This document shows, one piece after another, positions 1-11,935 of a stretch of DNA of 64,000 nt (position 1 is its first letter; every line of letters begins with the position of its first letter). Source of the stretch: Phymatolithon calcareum (lineage: Eukaryota; Rhodophyta; Florideophyceae; Hapalidiales). The DNA is taken from contig OZ345352.1 in assembly GCA_977006965.1 (NCBI GenBank), positions 4,526,001 through 4,590,000 of the forward strand, written 5' to 3'. The position numbers and the translations under genes are program-made. Under the pieces are notes generated by a model. It did no database searches and was not told where the DNA came from. It saw nothing but the letters and a program-made list of their open reading frames with translations.

Positions 1-851
1 TGACACGACGTCGCTGTCGTGCTTGAAAAGCTTTGCGCGATGTGTACGCTATTACTTCCAAAAACGGTGATGAGCTCATTCTGGATAAGCTGCCGCTGAT
101 TACACCAGATGCAACACTGTATAATCACCGATGAGGGTCGAAAATGTATCCTCAGTAACGTTGGCAAATGACACCCATTCATCCAGTTTTTCCGCCCAAT
201 CCACAACTGTCATGCCTGCCCCGCTTTTTCGCTTTGGTTGCGACCGCATTTTCCGTTTCCCTTGAACATTTATGTTTCCTGCGCGCTTTCTTACTCGTCA
301 CTCAGAGCGGAACGAGGGCGGATAGACGAAAATATTGAGTTGTATGAGAGCGGGTCCGTTGGATTCAATTTTAATAGCGCCCTTTCCATGTCCTACATGT
401 CGTACCTGTACGGCAATGCGTCGGAGGTAAACGGTTTACCGTCAGGACACAGAAAGGTTAAATCTACGACCCAGAAAATATCCAACGCCGGTCGTGACGC
501 TTTAAACCCGGGTTGGTCAAGAGAGGAAGAAGGGATTTAAAAAAGTTGCTCCACGGTTCTCCATCCAGTGCCCATACTGTAACAGATATTCATGCCTAGC
601 ATCCGCACAACTGCACCAAGCACAGATTCACATATCTTCGCCCGCCGTCTCTGTCCATTCACCATGCCATTTCGCAGATTATCGATTATCATTTATTCTG
701 ACATAATGTTTTCTCCAACTGGCTGCGCAACACAATCTCGTGGAATTTACACACTCTCTGGTGTTCAAACTATTCGAAAGCGATGTCAACTGAAGAAGAA
801 CTGTACTTTTCCATCACATCAGAAAGCTATCGTCCCCGCTCACACCGATCT
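1..851. other. No recognisable gene
   Basis: I see no reading frame here with a recognisable motif. The open frames are short and uninformative, and there are no clear repeats or terminal structures. This is best read as decayed non-coding or old transposon sequence. Confidence 0.4.
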
Positions 852-3099
852 CTACACCTCAATTGACATGATCTTCTTCGGAGTCAGTTTTTGAAAGCCC
901 CCCTCCGCTATGCTTTCGACGTCAGATTGACTAAAACTCTCTGAGACTTCACTCTCTCCGGTTTCAGGGTCTATTTCATCACAGTTCAAAATTGTTGATA
1001 ACGCCATGGGACAATTTTCTGACTGTCCAGGAGTATGAATCTCAATCGTCTGCGGTGTCTCTGCCATTCAGACGAATCCGCCGTTTTCTCGATTTGTGCA
1101 TTTTTGTCTTGCACATTTACATTTCGAAGTGGAACGGGCACCATTTCGAAAATGCGTGCAGGTGGATTTTGACATGGGATCGCAGCATTTCGTCATTCTG
1201 TCGCTCTTCCCGCATCTGCAAGACGGTGGTTTCAATGACCTCATAATCCGCAATCTGTCTTTTTCAGATTCTTTCGTGAAGAGCAGAATCTGCCCATTCT
1301 ACAGGGGGGAAATCTACAAGAAAGTTAGTATTCGTGCATTGGTTCCAATACTTGTGCACATCCCAATGAATGCGCCGACATCGAATGTGAATATCTTCGT
1401 CCTGCGGAAGCAATATGTCTGTAATTTTCGTGTCCTTGTGATACGCGATGACCTTCTTGGCTTCTTGTCTCCAGATATCGCTAAATGCCTCGTGCTCAGA
1501 CTGCATCATTGAAGCATTCAACGCTCATCTGTTCAAACAAGCGAGGTAGTACAGCTTTTTGCAACCTTCCTTGGTGCTTAACTCACCCACGGTTTTTCTT
1601 GTATCTCAGAAATGTTTGGACGAACTGTTTTGCAGATTCAACATTGCAGCCATTGCAAAAATCATTGCCGCAAAGGCAGAAAAGGGCGCAAACGTATTGG
1701 TACTTATCTTCATTTCATCAATGCCTTTCCTCAGTAATCTAATCTCAGCGTATCGCGTCTCAAGCTTTACCATTACCTTTGACAAGATATCGAAAATTCC
1801 CTGGGAATTTTCCATCAAAGCGAGGATGATGTTGTCGCTGTCAGAAGAAATTTGAAGCAGAGTGAGTAGATGTGTTGACGGGTATGTTAATCGCTCTCCG
1901 AACCGCGCCGACTGCGATTGCATCTGAATCTCGCCCTCACAAACCAAGCTTCCCGCAGTAGCACCAATTGACAAGCGGAGTAAATGCTTCCTGCCGCGTT
2001 GATAATGAATGATGCACAGATGCCACGATTTCGCGCACAGCCTCAACCAAGTACCAGTTCATCGAATCCAGAAATTCAACGGTCCCTTGTGGAACCTCGT
2101 TATAAAAATTATCTGAAATCAGATGTGTACCATCGCCAAGCACTCTGAATGTCAAGGTTTCCGCATCTGCGGCTTATTGAGAACATCTTTCTGGATTACA
2201 AATTGAGCTCCGAACACGCGGACCGAAAAGTGGTGTCCAGTCTTTCTCCGCTCCTGTGGCATTTTTGCAGCGCGAAAGAGCCGCTTCCCCCGAGAGCAGA
2301 AGAGCAAAGCACAGCTGGAAATAAACTCTTCTTTGCTCCGTACTGAATTTAAAACTCCTTGTCGTAGATTTTCCGATATCTGTCTGCAGTTTTCTCGAAA
2401 TTGCGCTTGATCTGCCTGTGAAACCAATTGGCATGGGCAACAAGGAGAGCATATAGGCTCCGCATCTGAATATCGTAGCTTCTTAGGGACAAATCGATCA
2501 GTTGGGTTCTCAAGGTCAACATTTTCATTCCTGTACATTGTTCGGACTTTTCCACCACGTTTTCTGACAGCCGATCTCTGGTTGGGTGTCTGTCCTAGCG
2601 CTTTCTTTAGAGCACTTTTTCTCCATGTGCTACAGAGGAAGAGAACTATAGTATCATCTTCAAGAATCGGTCGCGGAGGAAGACGGCACGGTATGTCCTT
2701 TATGGTTGAAATGACGGTTTCTGGTGGGAGACCTTGTAGAAGCACGGGATGATTCTTTGCCAGCAGCCTCATACTGTGCTGGAATCTATTGCATACGCAG
2801 CACGCGCGTTGGTGATGCAATTGTTCATCCATTCGGATCCGTGTTTTGCAGTAATCACCTTGAGCAGGAAATTGTGCCATTGGTGATGTTGCTTACGGAG
2901 CAGGCGAAAAAGTATCACACAGGACGAAAAACCACATTTCATTCTTTCCATTTTTGGCGCAAGAAAATGGCGGGAATCGGAGAACTCGGTGCCCAACTCC
3001 TCCAGAAACACAGGGAACGGACGTTTTGGTCTCTTTCTGTTTCAACCCGTCTTCGCCGATTCTGATCGTCGGTGAATTATGATCTACATTATGATACAA
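852..3099 (-). pseudogene. Relic of an unrecognised protein gene
   Basis: Several minus-strand open stretches follow one another in different frames (2893-3099, 2152-2880, 1937-2155, 1606-2046, 1264-1521, 852-1067). This is what a long coding sequence broken by frameshifts looks like. The largest piece, 2152-2880, has about 242 codons, an early Cys-rich stretch (RACCVCNRFQH) and a basic middle. The next pieces read as helical, partly hydrophobic protein; the 1606-2046 piece has an Ala/Met-rich hydrophobic run near its end. I do not recognise the family. A transposon-encoded protein is plausible given the surroundings, but nothing in the sequence proves it. No terminal repeats bounding the relic were found. 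Confidence 0.35.
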
Positions 3100-3496
3100 A
3101 TCCGCTTGTCATGATGCGTTTGTCAACTTACAGTCAAATCTATGTGCACCGCCTCCCCCCTGTTCCGCCAAATGCGATGGAAAATTTTTACGAAACATTT
3201 AGCACCGTGGTGAAATCTAACTTCAAAATGATCAGTATCTGATTGGGTTATGAAAGAGGACCGAAAAAGCGGCATGCCCGCCATCTCTAATTTGTTCCAT
3301 CTGTTCCAGACTTTCTATTCGTAATTAAGTGGATTCATTGAGAAGATACGATGAGATTCGGGATCTGCAAATATATATTTTGATACTGTAAAATATGTAA
3401 CGATGTTTTTGTAGACACGAGACAGCACGAGCTGCTTTCACGTAACTGACATAAGAAAATGTTAACTTAGACCGATCAATATTTAATGAGGAAGCT
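3100..3496. other. Non-coding; left edge of duplicated segment A
   Basis: No gene. From about 3380 the sequence becomes similar to about 49197 onwards: both share a stretch containing gatactgtaaaatatg, then agctgctttcacgtaa (3429 and 49596). This marks the start of the duplicated segment. Confidence 0.45.
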
Positions 3497-4360
3497 CACT
3501 ACATGGCCATCTCTCGCGAAATCTACTACTCATCTGTTGCGAATATGACGGCGATCTGTAAGCACGTTGTCGTGTTCATCTGCAACGCTCAACACACAAC
3601 ACTCTCACACTAAGCACTCCTAATCATGGAAAAGATGAATCTCGTGCTACGGGGATCAAGCTCTGACGACGTTGCCAACATCGTGATCTCTGACAATACG
3701 TCGACGGAGAAGAGACACCCTTCAAGGTGACAGTTAGCAGCGATTACCGTGCTACATGTTCCTACCGCCACTTTCAAGAGCAGCAACGGCAATGTAGCCA
3801 CGTCGTCGCTGCGCTTCTAGGCGCTTGGTGCAGCATCGGGTGTCATTCGACTCGTGGAACGAGCACTGGTTCGGGGAGGGTACGGTCGATGAGAACTTGG
3901 GCCAAGCAGCATGCGAGCAGCATCACGCGTGCTGCAGTCACTGGAGACCAGCTTGTACAGGATGATTTGGTCCCGTTTGAACTTGCGGCTAAGCCGGGCC
4001 GCAAGCGCAAGAGGCCCTACTTCCCGTCTGAAATGAATGCATGTCGCTGCTCCTCGTGCGGAAACACTGGTCACTTTTAGCAGACGTGCGGGTGACCCAA
4101 CATCCACAACGTCGTCGAAGCGACACGAAAACACTTCGACAAAGCGGCTCAGTCTATGATTATCGACCTTATCGCTTGCGATGACGGAGATGCTGCTTGC
4201 GACGAGGATCTAAAGCGTAGAGAGTAGCGCGCGCAATAAATTTTCTGTCCCATAGATTGCTTTGACAAACGGATGAGTATTAGTTTTGTCTAGAGTGAGT
4301 TATGATAGTACGCTTGGCTAAGGTGGAGAAGTAGATATGGCTAGAGATGGCCATGTAGTG
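3497..4360. mobile_element. Short inverted-repeat element carrying a MULE tail
   Basis: The sequence CACTACATGGCCATCTCT at 3497-3514 is repeated exactly inverted at 4343-4360, giving an 864 bp unit. A second partial copy of the right end (ggccatgtagtg) follows at about 4381-4392. Flanks do not show an obvious target duplication. The interior carries the C-terminal zinc-binding part of a MULE-like transposase, so this looks like an internally deleted Mutator-type element. It lies in a stretch absent from the paralogous segment B. Confidence 0.55.
3697..4080 (+). pseudogene. MULE transposase C-terminal fragment (SWIM and zinc knuckle)
   Basis: The open frame begins just after a stop at 3691 and has no certain start codon. 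It contains a SWIM-type motif (a Cys residue, then QEQQRQCSHVVAALL, i.e. Cys...Cys-x-His) followed by a basic stretch GRKRKRPYFPSE and a zinc-knuckle-like CRCSSCGNTGHF ending at the stop. That domain order is characteristic of the end of MULE transposases. The DDE core is absent, so this is a remnant. It lies inside the 3497-4360 inverted-repeat unit. Confidence 0.5.
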
Positions 4361-5240
4361 AATTTTGCCAATTTTTCGTGGCCATGTAGTGAATATCTTC
4401 AATGTTTAATAGTTCATCTAAAATTGAGCATTTTATTAGAGAACCCGGCGGTGATAGTGACGATACCATATCGATGGCTGGTATAGTGTGGCTCAGAGTC
4501 GTCAGCACGTTGCCGCTATTGCGATCGTGTGTAGCCTAGTCGGCGCGCAATCTTTGCGCTGAAAATGATCAATTTACTCCTGCTTCACCGTCCACCTCTC
4601 CCTATCTCTCTCTGGACGGAAACACTTACGTCTAAATGCACACTAACGCTTCAAACCCTAAAGGTCTCGAGTGAAGAGCATACGAACTCCTGCGATGACA
4701 TGAACGCATGAAATGGAGAAAAATCAATGTGACTAAGTAAAAGGATTGGGATAGCTTTTGTACTCTTGGCATTAAAAGTGCTTACCGTGGATAGAGGATT
4801 CGATGGCGCTCGGAATGTAGCGCGCAGATCACTTGACTCAATCTTGAATCATTATTTCATAGCTCGATGCTGATTTGATGCACATGAATTGTTGGAGCGG
4901 GACAGTCGCAAAACGGCAAACTTCGCCGTTAGAGCATCATGCATTCTCCACTCATATCAATTTCAATCAAACAGAGTTCTAAATCAAACAGAGTTCTATT
5001 GGCCAGAGCCCCAACAAGATCAACCTTGAACTTATAAAACCTGATGCAGGAAAAAGAAGTTTGAAGATTAAATTCGATTGTTTATTTTGATTTGATGAGG
5101 ATTTTATAAGTTGAAAATCACTGCATTATTCTTCGGAGAGGAGAAAAAAATTATTTGGATTTTCTAAAGAATTTCAGAAGGGGAAGAAGAAAAATAGGTT
5201 TTTTCTCACTTAATTTTTTTCGAAGGTAAGAACTAAATAG
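4361..5240. other. Non-coding AT-rich insertion absent from segment B
   Basis: No gene. In segment B the sequence runs directly from the ctttcacgtaattgac region (49600) to ttttttctaatattctgaag (about 49620). Here about 1.8 kb separates the same two landmarks, so this stretch and the inverted-repeat unit before it arrived by one or more insertions or were lost from B. A short direct repeat (aatcaaacagagttcta) is seen at about 4965-5000. Confidence 0.4.
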
Positions 5241-6493
5241 GTTAGTTTTTTTCTAATATTCTGAAGATGTGAATAGAAAATGAGAGCAGTCTGGGCGTGG
5301 ACCGCTTTATTATCGTTTTAGTTCTTAGCGGTCCAGTGGAAGAGTCATTTTCGTCCTTTGTGATGAAGCTTCCATTGGCTACAAACTTTTACTTCTCAAA
5401 ACGGCGATTGTTCTCTAGTCTACAGTAATAATTCGTATGATAAGCAGGGATAAAAAATAAGTAAAACTTACTTGTACGTGGCCTCTATTATGTCTATTGG
5501 GTGCCTATTTTGGGATTACCACAGTAGACACCTTGCAATGTACTCTAGTGTCGTCAAATATGAGTACAGAAATCGTTTTTTATTGCAAGAGAGTCACAGG
5601 AGCTCTTGTTGAGAGAGAATTACGAATCAAGAACGTTTTTAGTAGCCAGAAGATTTTACCTTAGAGAATATTGCAAGAAATGCCCCATATCTCCAAGGTG
5701 AGGTTTTAGGAGCTCTCAAAATAAAATGATCAAATATCGCCTTATTGTTTACTGTCACACTATTGCCAAGGATGATACTTGGTATAAATATACGAAAGCG
5801 ACGAAGCAACGAAGCAACTGAAGCCATACTCGGTCATACGCCATAGAGAAACTCAGTGGAAGAAATAACATTCCGTCACCGGGAATATATAGCTCTTCCA
5901 GAGGACCTAACTTTTAAATAAAAATTTCGTCTACTTCATCTTCCAGAGGACCGCGTCCTTGTTTTTTACGCAATGCGAATAAAAAACTCGAATAACTCTC
6001 CTAGTCAAATTATTATGTCCGTGGCATCATCTATAACTCATAGATCCACTTTAATGAATAAAAACCTTTGGCCTCATCTTCAGAATGTTTTATCCCCTTC
6101 GTAAATATTTTTCAAAGTTTTTAGACCGAGGCTCTGTAAAATTTGAGGACTGATGTGTTGTAACAGTGTAGCGGTTTTTTCTCGATCAGTGAGTTCTTCC
6201 ACTTTCCATGGCCAGACAGTCATCCATTTCCAAATCAAACTTGAGCAAGCTTCCTCTAAACACTCAAACCTTCTCCTGTCAGAAAGAAAATTCTGAACCA
6301 ACGCGCGTGCTCAGAAGTAAAATGCTGCAAGCGACTTCTCCCTCAGTGATGCGATGCCCCTGTACTAAAACAAGGTGCGCAATCTGCTTAAGAAGAAGAA
6401 AGGATGAAGTTACCTACGCATCTGGAAAACTGCTTAAGTAGACTTTCTGGATGCATATTGCGTGCTTCCAGCTCGTCGAACTTATACCGAAAT
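5241..6493. other. Segment A left block, no intact gene
   Basis: This block matches 49618-50895 of segment B. Open frames on either strand are short and not conserved between the copies. A shorter relic of the start of this block also appears at about 47615-47960. No function is assigned. Confidence 0.5.
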
Positions 6494-8972
6494 CTAGTGT
6501 CTATGTAACGGGAATTTTCCCTCATTTGAGGGAATGAGAATCATTTAACTTTTGGACGCGAAAGCTACTCACTATCTGGCTCGTCAAAAGCATCAAGCAC
6601 ATGGATGTGTTCAACGTGCTTAGCAAAACAGTTTTTGCCGGTTGAAGTGCCACATATGCAGACTGCGGCGCCATCAAGCCTATTACATGACGAGCGCACG
6701 AGTGTCGTTTTCTTGACTTGGCAGACTATGCAGTTGTTCTGCACAGCAAAAGTAGTCATCATGGCAGCTGAAGTCTTCCTTTTCTTCTTTGTTGGTGTTA
6801 AGTGGGTTCCGACACCACTTCCGGAGACATATTTACGTTTTGGGCTAACTAAACGCTAACGAACATTGAGCGAATCAAATGAGTTGTCGATGAGTTGTTC
6901 CACCAGAGTTTCATAGTACCTTCACTGCGTCATGTGGTCTTGAGATTCTTGATGTGCGCCAGAAAACAAAATCCAGCTGTCAGCTACGCAAATCACCAGA
7001 AGAGATGTGTTAACACGAAAGGACCAGTTATGCCTGTCAATTTCAGCACTGGCCGAATAGTACGTCTCGCATACTTCAGGCTGAAAGCTCAACACGTGAG
7101 GCTCCATCTTCGAGCTGCCGCAAGCGCACACGCATGTACGGTTTCCCTTGCATAGTGGTTGACGTAGTCGAGATAAAATAACGGCGATCTCGGTCAACCC
7201 ACATCGCCACCATTATTGAGCGGTCCGCGGTCAACGATTTTCGAACCATAGAAACGCACTGACCCCTTTCTGAGAGCTCAAATTGCGATAGGTACTCCAT
7301 TGGATACTTCTTCGTCGCGGTTTTCATGACTCCTATGAACTTCACGCCCAGTCGGAGAAGCATTTCTCCAGATTCGACGCTTTCAAAGTATGAATCTGCA
7401 CAGACAATGCGTCTTGTACCAGAGTAAGCGGCGAAAAGACGGCGCAGAACAGCTATACCCAGGGCAGTTTCATCCTCGAAGTCTTTTTTCTTTTCCTCTG
7501 CAGTGGTTACCAGCTCAAGATACAACATTATCCTGCTTCTTCCGCACGCCGAATTTTTTATTTTGCAACCGCTCTCCGGTTTGCGGTCTATAGCGATGTA
7601 TTGGGGCAGTCCGATGTCGATCCAATGACCCCCATTTCCATACGACCGAGAAATAGACTCGTCAACGCAAATCAGATCTGACAGAGATACGGTGCGCTTT
7701 CTGTGATCGTTCATAGCATCGACAAAATCCTGAACGAGCGCCCAACGGTGCTGCGCGGACGACAAAGTGCGTTGCTCACTTTGTTGCACGCTGAACGTGA
7801 TGTACCGGACGTACTCGTAGAACCTGTCTCTGTTCATCCCAGAGCTTGAAAATGAAGAAGCCGGAATATACTTGTTCGGCCTGGTAGACTTCCATAAGTC
7901 CCTTTTTGCGCCGAACTTAATTCTTGTCATGAGAACCAGTATTCCAAAAAACCTAAGAAGCTCTGTCACAGTAGTTTCCTTTCTTCCGATTCGTTTCAGC
8001 TTAGCGGCCGCCCAAGCAACAATTTTTCGGAGGTGTATTTGGGAGAACATTGCCATGAAGCAGTCATACAGCGTGCGTAAACCGTTGTCACAGTTTTCGG
8101 ATATAATATCTCCGTTTATAGTTCGAACATTCCAGAAATGACGGGGAATTCTTCCTCCAATTGGACATAGAACCTGGCGCTCGAACCATGGCACTCCGTG
8201 AACAAAAGTGCTTGGCGCACGGTCTGGCGTAATGACATCAAGCTCTTCTTGCGAAGCTTGGTCCCAAGAACCTTGCAGGGCGTAGGCGAGAGAGCCCGGT
8301 ATAGGGCGTTCAGAGCTTCTCTTGCTCGTGTTGAGGTTTGTGGGTCCTTCTGGTGTGATTGTGGTTGACACTGGAACCGAGAACTCGGCGTTTGGCGAAG
8401 AAGATATTCGACCACGAGTACTGTAAGCCGGTGTTCGAGGTACAGAATTTTGCCTGCTGGGATTCGATACAACCATTCGAGACGAACTAGAGTCTTCGTC
8501 TGCCTTACTTGCCTTGACGTTAATAATCTTGACAGTCTTATTCTTAGTCTTCTCGATCGGTTTCTGAACAAGAACTCATTTTCACGCGAAGGGACGTGCT
8601 CGATCGACCCTTAACATCATTGACGAGTACCTCTTGAAAGGTGCCGTTCACCTTTTTTGACTTGGAAAACGCTGCAGCACTCTGCTAGACTTGTCACCGA
8701 TGTTGCTTTGGTGTGTACAGCTGCACCGGCCACTCGGCGCGGGTCTTTTTCTCGAGGCATGGTAGATGTCTTTTTTTGTCAGTGATCAGTAGATTTTCGT
8801 TCCTACCGGCGAACGACGCGGTTTTAAGGTAGTAAAAGGGGTACTCCCCACCAAGAACAAAAGACCGCCTTTCCGAATCTGGAGGTAAAAAACTGTTCCG
8901 CATTCTTTTTATAAACGTTTTTGAGGTTTTAAATCCACCCTCAATTGAGGGTGTTCGTCACGTAGACACTAG
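6494..8972 (-). mobile_element. piggyBac-like element PB1, near full length
   Basis: The left end is CTAG at 6494-6497 followed by TGTCTATGTAACG. The right end is the inverse, ending CTAG at 8969-8972. Just inside each end is a palindrome of the type CCCTCAATTGAGGG (one base different on the left). Between them lies a transposase gene on the minus strand. Length is 2479 bp. PiggyBac elements normally duplicate TTAA; here the palindromic tetramer at both ends is CTAG, as in PB3 and PB4. The element sits at the same position within segment A as PB4 does within segment B. Confidence 0.85.
6565..8476 (-). pseudogene. piggyBac-type transposase, frameshifted near the C-terminus
   Basis: The main open frame, 7076-8476, starts with ATG and gives 466 residues. 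It carries the DDE_Tnp_1_7 core: a first acidic site in LICVDESISRSYG, a second in IVCADSYFES, and a third in VAMWVDRDRRYF, matching the three Asp positions of the family. The last part of the core (YYSASAEIDRHN and what follows) continues in another frame at 6922-7100. A Cys-rich C-terminal segment with CxxC, several further Cys, and a His pair reads at 6565-6762, typical of the cysteine-rich DNA-binding tail of piggyBac proteins. The N-terminal frame extends upstream with breaks to about 8880. It is the best preserved of four copies but needs at least one frameshift to be full length, so it is probably inactive. Confidence 0.85.
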
Positions 8973-9944
8973 GTCGCCTATTCCTGCATCTTCTGCAACG
9001 CCGTTTCTACAAACGTCTCTTACAGACAAGAGCAAATGCGAGTGTTCCGGATATGAAGCGAGACAGAGAAGGTCAGAAAAAGAAAAAACGCCGATGATAT
9101 GAAAGCAAATGTGAACCCCTTCGTCCAAATTAAGTCGCAAACATAGAGACTCTTTTGGCTGTTTCACCCGCACAACCCCTCGGGGTGTGTCGGCAACTAA
9201 GACAACCTAACGTCGATGCAGCTCGAAACATTCCATATCAACCTAAGACAACCGCAGATGGATGACTGTGCTGACGAGGACTGGAAACAGACTAAAGAAA
9301 TTAATGATGCTAGAAATCGATATGAAAGAGGATATGAGAGTGTGCTTGTAGAGGCGAGGTAGTGTAGTCTTCACCTTAACCGTTAGAGCGCAAAGCGAAG
9401 CTGCTCTGGTGTTGTCGACCAACGACGCTGAGGGCTTCTGAAATGAAACATGCAACTTCCCCTAAGATGGCTCAGGGTGGAATCAAGAGAAACCCATGGA
9501 CGTAATTTAATTTCTGAACAATGAGAAGCTGTTCCTAAACTGTTTCAGATGCTTTCCTTTTTACGTGAGCGATCTTTCTGCAATAAAGAAATAAAGAATT
9601 TCATTGAGAAGTTAATTGAACTCAATAAAGTACTGCCTTGTAAGACTCTCAGGGATTGCATAACTACATGCCTGCATATAAACCGTTCGAGAAGTAAAGG
9701 CACAGAAGGAATTGAGATCGGGAAGTTCTCTTCAAGTAAAATAGCAAAGGAGTCTGGATGACTCCATATCCGTTGATTAAGTGCTCCATAAACACGATTA
9801 CACACTATGGCATATTTGTAGATGGCTTCGAGGACCTCTTCTTGCACGAACGTAATGTCGCTTAAAGAAAAAACGTTTGCTAATTTTGAAACATGTTTCT
9901 ATGTTTTAAAAAACATATTTCAAAGGTTTCTTGCTTTCATTCTT
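8973..9944. other. Segment A middle block, no gene
   Basis: This matches 52885-53325 and 54801-55640 of segment B. At 9411-9418 it shows the unoccupied target (gttgtcga) of the hAT-like insertion present in B. No convincing coding frame. Confidence 0.5.
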
Positions 9945-11055
9945 TTATTCAGGTTTCGGAATTGTTCTAGAACAACTCCCATCCTTACGTCTACAGTATT
10001 CGTTAGTAGATACGAGTGGTACTTGATGTCGCAACAGCTCAAAGCCGACAAAGTGCAGTGCTTCGAGGAGCTTAACATCTAAACCTCTACGCAGCCAATC
10101 CTCAGCCGCCGACCTTCTAGGGATTACCGGGGTTGGAAACCATTTAGGACGCTCACGGTAGCTGGTCATCCCGTTACCTTCTTTCTTCTCCTTCTGGTCT
10201 CTCTCCCAGATTCCTTGAGCATAGCGGCACACCACTTATGGCGGAATCCATGTACTACCAAATTATCAGAAGGTGACAGCCTTCTCCAATCGGGACGCCG
10301 GAGCACAGCTCTTGCCATTTCAAAAAACCCTGCATTGGAGCGGGGAAATTTCCTAACTCTGCTCCTGTCTCCTTCCTGTGACGCACAGGTGCGCTTGTGG
10401 CCGGACCGGTTATAAAAGCTGGCCTGTATCAAATCCGCTTAAATTCGCAAGATTTCTTCTAAATCCGACGACGGCGGGGTTGACTCTGGTATTTCGAGGG
10501 TGGCGAGTTTTCGTTTCGCCGAGTCCCAGGCGGGAGCGTTCGCGATCGCGCCCGCCATTTCTGGTCGGATTACCGCCGAAGCAAGCGTTTTGTGCAGCTT
10601 GATCGCTGCGCCACTTGCGACGGCGCAGGCACGGGCGCCCGGGCCGGAAACTTGTCTTGAATCGTTTGTGGTCCCTTCGGTCCGGTCAGCCTCTCTATTC
10701 CGGATCATTTCAAAGGTTTCGCTTTAATGCATCGTGCTCTAACTGCATGGTGCTCATCGACATATCACTTGAAGGCATCTTGGACAATTCCTGTAGGTTC
10801 TTGAACTAGGGACTCGATGATGAAGAAAGACATGCACTTGGATGAGAATGAAACTTGGAAGCCCTTAGACATAAACGGCTTGTCGAAAATTGAAGGTTTG
10901 CGCGTCGGTCTAACAGGTCTCAAAAAGATTGATTTTTCCTGCTTACGCACCCGAGATAAAAGTGGGTCCGATCCGGAGGAATATATCATTGGAAGATACA
11001 CTGTCTCGCCTAAGCCGGGAGTTCGTGTTGTCCATTTCCAGCTTCGTTTCATCAT
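9945..11055 (-). pseudogene. Unrecognised coding relic conserved in both duplicated segments
   Basis: Minus-strand frames are shared with segment B. One piece ends in both copies at the same stop, after DLEEILRI in A (10439) and DFEEILRI in B (56103), preceded by a run with AGAIANAPAWDSA (A) or AGAIASAPVWDSS (B). A following piece with ARAVLRRPDWRRLSPSDNLV (A) matches ARAVLRLPHWRRLPPSDNLV (B, 55867-56232). Another, 9945-10235, carries RRSAAEDWLRRGLDVK and has a third copy at about 38890-39060 on the opposite strand. Changes between copies are largely conservative, suggesting past selection on a protein. Fragments lie in different frames, so none is intact. I do not recognise the family. Confidence 0.4.
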
Positions 11056-11668
11056 CTCGGTGGAGTTGCAATAACAAACTGACTAAAACCATATAACAAA
11101 TGTATGTGCTATAGCACGTCGGGGCCCACTCTCGACTTACATGTCAGATAGCCGTTTGTTAAAGTACGAGTACACCGACGGGAAGGAATTTTTCAGTGAC
11201 AGACACATGTTCTATTCTCAAATTGAACGGAGTCCGAATGCGTCGATCAAGCAAGTATAGGAATGTCGAGAACATCGGGGAACGCGAAGGCAAGTGTATG
11301 CATCACGTGGAATAAATGAAATATACCCTTTGTTGCCGTCAAGCTGTGAAATAGAGATAAGGACCTTGCCTTCATGAGATTTGAAAGGTTCGCATCGTCG
11401 TGCATTCATGTGTCCATCGAAAGACTATGATGCTGAGCTTTCTGGTTAAGAAAGACACATTTATAAGAGAACATAAGAGTGGGCTATGTCCCTTATGTCG
11501 AAAAGGCGTTGCTGGGAAGTGCCGACTGTATAGGTTCACTAAATAGTTTCAAGCTTTCTAGAATTTCTCTTCGAGTTCTATTTCAGCTGTACGTGATACT
11601 GTATCATTTTGGGCGGGACTTGGCGTGACATTACAGTAATACTAAAATAATATGCATGAGAAAAGACA
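11056..11668. other. Segment A, no gene
   Basis: This matches 62600-63165 of segment B with substitutions and small indels. No convincing reading frame and no structural signal. Confidence 0.45.
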
Positions 11669-11935
11669 TCCTCCGCTTCCACATTAGTTTTTTCCGTATT
11701 CTCAATCTTACGATTCAAAAAAATCAGTTCCTCGCACGATTATGATTTAACCGTTAAATAGCTAATTAACAATTTAGCGGTTCCATTCCGCTCCAATCCG
11801 TTAAAAAAGAAAAAACTGAATCCAATCTGAATCCGTTTTCCAAAATGTCGTGAGCAATACGTCCTGATTTCCAAAATTTCTTAGTGAAACTACGGACGAA
11901 TCCGTCCCGTCCGACCCCTACATTGCATCGCTCGT
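11669..11935. mobile_element. Short insertion absent from the paralogous site
   Basis: Segment B runs without a break through aagacatgacgtgtgtgatcc (about 63167-63187). Here about 265 bp separates aagacat from tcgtgtgtgatcc. The inserted DNA ends in gtccgacccctac, and read from its right end begins like a hAT-type terminus (TAGGGGTCGGACGGGACGG). I could not define matching terminal repeats or an exact target duplication, so the class is uncertain. Confidence 0.4.

Noticed and set aside
3497-4360. CACTA (CMC) transposon call from the CACTA ends
   Set aside because: There is no 3 bp target duplication and the coding remnant is MULE-like, so the end sequence alone is insufficient.
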